In this document: one piece after another, positions 5,272 through 7,288 of the stretch
Position numbering within the stretch: position 1 is the first letter of the stretch
How the letters are laid out: each line of letters starts with the position of its first letter
From: Acidobacteriota bacterium
GTDB taxonomy: Bacteria > Acidobacteriota > Vicinamibacteria > Vicinamibacterales > UBA2999
Assembly: GCA_947465275.1 (NCBI GenBank)
Contig: CANIAI010000116.1
Coordinates: 1 to 7,288 of the forward strand
Reading direction: 5' to 3'
DNA length: 7,288 nt
The notes under the pieces: model-generated
Databases searched by the model: none
What the model saw: the letters and a program-made list of their open reading frames with translations, nothing else
Told to the model about the DNA's origin: nothing
Translations under genes and position numbers: made by a program

Positions 5272-6627
5272 TCAGGCACTGATGCGTTCGACGGTGGTCA
5301 TCTCCGGGATCTCGATACGGGCGACGGTCCCTCGACCCGGTTCGCTGGTCATCGTGAGCTGGTACGTGGCGCCGTAGATCACCCGCAGCCGCTCGCGCAC
5401 GTTGGCGAGCCCGATCCCGCTGGCCATCGGCTCCTGCAGGCGATCGAGGACGAAGCCCATCCCGTCGTCCTGCACCTCGATCAGCACGCGACCCGGCTCG
5501 TGCCAGCTGCGCAGGGTCAGGCAGCCCACCCCCACCTTGCGCGAGAGCCCGTGCTTGATGGCGTTCTCGACCAGCGGTTGCAGGATCATGCTCGGCACGA
5601 CCGTGCCCAGGGTGTCGGGGCTGATCGCCTTCTGCACCTTCAGCTTCGGTCCGAAGCGGACGACCTCGATGTCGAGATACTCGTCGATCGCGTCGAGTTC
5701 CTCGCGCAGCGGCACGAAGTGCTCCTGGCTGCGCAGCAGCCGGCGCAGCAGCCCCGATAGCTTCATGATGACGGCGCGGGCCGTGTCGGGCTCCGACCGG
5801 ATCAGTGCCGAAATCGACGTCAGGGTGTTGAACAGGAAGTGCGGGTTGATCTGGCTCTTGAGCGCCTCGATCTTCGCGGCGAGCAGCAGCGTTTCCTGTT
5901 CCTGCAGCCGGTGCTCGATGCGGGCGCTGTTCCAGATGCGAATCGGCGTGGCGACAGCGAGCACGGTGGAGAGCAGCACCAGCACCGTCATCCAGGGCGA
6001 CGGGGATCCGAGGAAGAAGAGGCGGTGCGCCCCGAACCGAGTGCCGAGCGCCTGCCGCAACAGCTCGAGCGCTACCGGCGCGAGCATCAGGATGAGCTGC
6101 CAGTTGGGCTCGAACTTCCGCAGCATCTGCCAGACGTGCTTGTGGAGGTCGAGGAACACGAATGGCGTGAAGCGCCAGATCGCCTCCTTCGGGCAGGCCT
6201 CGCGCAGGCCGCCCCCGGCGAACCCGCAGCCGACGGCGAAGGGGAGGGCGATGAACTCGCCGGCCGCGAGCGCGGGCAGCGCCACCCCCAGGCCCACCAG
6301 CGCCCCGGCGTACGGGCCGGCAATCAAGCCCGCCAGGAAGGCGCCCTCGAGGGTCAGGTCGGCGGCGTTGTAGTTGAGGAGGAGCCTGGCGCCGACGCCC
6401 GCCATGAGGGGCAGGCCGATGGCGAGGCTGAACACCAGCCGGTCGGGCCAGCCGCGGCGTTCGAAGATGAGAATCCGGCGGAACCGCTGGTAGCGGGCGA
6501 GCATGGTCGCGAGCACCGCCATGACGGCGAGCTTCACGATCAGGGTGGTCAGGAGGAACTGCTCCGCTGAGAGGAATTTGGGTTCCTGGAGCACGGCTTC
6601 ATTGTAGCCGGTCAGGTCAGTTATCAT
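5272..6627 (-). CDS. lytS: LytS-type sensor histidine kinase
   Basis: This inner-membrane sensor kinase has 451 residues. The N-terminal half is multi-spanning: hydrophobic segments at about 24-45, 63-83, 94-117, 119-140, 176-193 and 209-228. It includes the NYNAADLTLEGAFLAG and LIAGPYAGALVGL region typical of the 5TM-5TMR_LYT sensor domain. The kinase half has the His_kinase box IEALKSQINPHFLFNTLTSI with phospho-acceptor His263, the N box PLVENAIKHG (351-360), DDGMGF (387-392) and GIGLANVRERL (404-414), all intact. LytS relatives sense envelope state or extracellular metabolites such as pyruvate; the ligand here is unknown. It precedes lytR by 49 bases, or overlaps it by eight, depending on the lytR start. 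The frame stays open far upstream, but ATG 6627 is the last sensible start before the divergent nuoI. A segment with two cysteines (134 and 145) lies between membrane spans. Confidence 0.94.
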   Translation of the reverse strand: MITDLTGYNEAVLQEPKFLSAEQFLLTTLIVKLAVMAVLATMLARYQRFRRILIFERRGWPDRLVFSLAIGLPLMAGVGARLLLNYNAADLTLEGAFLAGLIAGPYAGALVGLGVALPALAAGEFIALPFAVGCGFAGGGLREACPKEAIWRFTPFVFLDLHKHVWQMLRKFEPNWQLILMLAPVALELLRQALGTRFGAHRLFFLGSPSPWMTVLVLLSTVLAVATPIRIWNSARIEHRLQEQETLLLAAKIEALKSQINPHFLFNTLTSISALIRSEPDTARAVIMKLSGLLRRLLRSQEHFVPLREELDAIDEYLDIEVVRFGPKLKVQKAISPDTLGTVVPSMILQPLVENAIKHGLSRKVGVGCLTLRSWHEPGRVLIEVQDDGMGFVLDRLQEPMASGIGLANVRERLRVIYGATYQLTMTSEPGRGTVARIEIPEMTTVERISA

Positions 6628-6639
6628 CGGAGGATGATT
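6598..6639. promoter_or_regulatory. Shared divergent promoter of lytS and nuoI, built on a palindrome
   Basis: The core TATCATCGGAGGATGATT (6622-6639) is an imperfect palindrome: ATCATC (6623-6628) and GATGAT (6633-6638) are perfect 6-base arms around GGAG. On the plus strand TATCAT ends six bases before the nuoI ATG (6634), with a weak TTCATT 18 bases further up as a possible -35. On the minus strand AATCAT ends six bases before the lytS ATG (6627). Each presumed -10 contains the opposite gene's start codon. GGAGG also touches the nuoI ATG directly, too close for a normal Shine-Dalgarno. Leaderless transcription in both directions is the inference. Confidence 0.5.
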
Positions 6640-7077
6640 GGACCGCTGCTTACCGGGTTTGCCACCACGTTCCGGCACATGTTCAAGAAGCCGATCACGG
6701 TGAACTACCCGGAACAGAAAGTGCCCATGTTCCCGAAGTTCCGCGGCAAGCAGGTGCTGATGCGGGACGAGAACGGGCTCGAGAAGTGCGTCGCCTGTGG
6801 TCTCTGCTCGGTCGCGTGCCCGGCCGATGCCATCTACCTGGAGCCCGCGGAGAACGACGGGACGGTCATGGCCGGCCCGCGTTATGCGAAGGTCTACCAG
6901 ATCCACAAGACGCGCTGCATCTTCTGCGGCTACTGCGAGGAAGCCTGCCCCGTGTCCGCCATCTTCATGGGCAAGGACTACGAGCTGGCGGTCTACAGCA
7001 AGGCCGATTTCATCTGGGACAAGACCGACCTGCTGGTGCCCGCGCCGGCTGGTGCGGCGGCCCCTGCCGCGAAATAG
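6634..7077 (+). CDS. nuoI: NADH-quinone oxidoreductase subunit I (two [4Fe-4S] ferredoxin)
   Basis: NuoI is the peripheral-arm subunit of respiratory complex I that carries electrons through clusters N6a and N6b toward the quinone site. The 147-residue protein shows the typical N-terminal helix (FATTFRHMFKKPITVNYPEQK), the RFRG-like stretch FRGKQVL, and two complete cluster motifs: C52-x2-C55-x2-C58-x3-C62-P and C95-x2-C98-x2-C101-x3-C105-P. The second is preceded by YAKVYQIHKTRCIFCG, a strong NuoI signature. Length and order match the family. The last fifteen residues are an Ala/Pro-rich tail. The start at 6634 aligns with family N-termini, but GGAGG abuts the ATG; ATG 6679 is a less likely alternative. 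No other nuo gene is visible on either side: lytS is divergent upstream and a phosphoesterase follows. A NuoI-like ferredoxin serving another enzyme is possible but less likely. Confidence 0.93.
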   Translation: MIGPLLTGFATTFRHMFKKPITVNYPEQKVPMFPKFRGKQVLMRDENGLEKCVACGLCSVACPADAIYLEPAENDGTVMAGPRYAKVYQIHKTRCIFCGYCEEACPVSAIFMGKDYELAVYSKADFIWDKTDLLVPAPAGAAAPAAK

Positions 7078-7288
7078 GTTCCCTCTGCTGATTGGCGTCG
7101 TCGCCGACGTCCACGGCAACTTCACGGCGCTGGCGCAGGCCCTGGCGCGGCATCCCGATGTGCCCGCCTGGCTCTGCGTCGGCGATCTCGCCAGCCGCAC
7201 GGGACAGTATCCCGAGCCCGCCGCCCCCCTCCACTGGATCAAGGGCAACAACGAAGACTTCGACCAGGTGGCCGCCTTCGCCGCGGGC
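7052..7288 (+). CDS. Metallophosphoesterase (calcineurin-like), C-terminus off the window
   Basis: The open frame at the right edge encodes IGVVADVHGNFTALAQAL, then WLCVGDLASRTG and WIKGNNEDF. These are the first three metal-binding blocks of calcineurin-like phosphoesterases: D-x-H-G-N, G-D and G-N-(H/N)-E. In the third block the usual His after Gly-Asn is Asn here. Such enzymes use two divalent metals to hydrolyse phosphoester bonds; the substrate is unknown. The start is uncertain: GTG 7052 overlaps the end of nuoI by 26 bases and gives 79 codons to the edge, while CTG 7085 or 7088 would give an N-terminus closer to the first beta strand, with AGG six bases before 7085. It probably shares a transcript with nuoI. 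Confidence 0.82.
   Translation, partial: MRRPLPRNRFPLLIGVVADVHGNFTALAQALARHPDVPAWLCVGDLASRTGQYPEPAAPLHWIKGNNEDFDQVAAFAAG

Noticed and set aside
4137..6570. Large plus-strand open frames opposite lytS and lytR.
   Set aside because: They have low-complexity Arg/Gly/Asp composition and no family resemblance, while the minus-strand frames hold complete kinase and regulator motifs.
6629..6633. GGAGG as the Shine-Dalgarno of nuoI.
   Set aside because: It touches the ATG with no spacer, whereas 5-9 bases are needed. No good in-frame start lies at the right distance downstream except a CTG at 6646.
6628..7251. Upstream extension of the lytS frame through nuoI to 7251.
   Set aside because: It is antisense to nuoI, which has two intact ferredoxin motifs. 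The LytS family N-terminus fits a start at 6627.

Overview
The window is gene-dense, GC-rich bacterial chromosome. It reads as ordinary housekeeping and regulatory genes, with no mobile element, RNA gene, CRISPR array or prophage that I can recognise. The gene set suggests a free-living Gram-negative-type bacterium: a prokaryotic OPT transporter, Rex next to moaC, a LytS/LytR two-component pair, a stand-alone NuoI, and a DUF3618/holin-III membrane pair. An Acidobacteriota (Vicinamibacteria-like) source would fit, but that is an impression from gene content and composition, not something the sequence proves.

Layout. Positions 1-1586 (minus) hold an OPT-family oligopeptide transporter whose C-terminus lies off the left edge. 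It is divergent from rex (plus, about 1612-2286), the NADH/NAD+-sensing repressor. rex overlaps moaC (plus, 2283-2804; molybdenum cofactor step 1) by ATGA. moaC converges on a minus-strand run which, in transcription order from the right, is lytS (6627-5272), lytR (about 5222-4389), lepB signal peptidase I (about 4359-3613), a YqjE-like holin-superfamily-III membrane protein (3523-3086) and a small DUF3618 protein (3122-2856). lytS is divergent from nuoI (plus, 6634-7077). nuoI is followed closely by a metallophosphoesterase that runs off the right edge. No stretch over 300 bases lacks a gene. The gaps that could matter are the two divergent promoters, the 89-base lepB/holin gap and the moaC/DUF3618 convergent junction.

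How it works together. Rex and moaC form a redox/anaerobic-metabolism pair; the same two genes are neighbours in Bacillus. LytS (5TM sensor plus HisKA_7TM-like kinase) and LytR (receiver plus LytTR DNA-binding domain) form a complete envelope- or nutrient-sensing system. lepB and two envelope-type membrane proteins follow it and may be partly co-transcribed with it. nuoI is an orphan away from any other complex I gene in view.

The most interesting structure is not a gene but the two divergent intergenic points. In both, the start codons lie within a few tens of bases of each other (6 bp apart for lytS/nuoI). All four genes have a TANNNT-like (or near) -10 hexamer ending 6-8 bases before the start codon, which is the layout of leaderless promoters. 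The two opposing -10 elements overlap, or share a palindrome with the opposite start codon. A Rex-operator-like half site sits directly on the proposed rex start. I see no convincing novel multi-gene system here.
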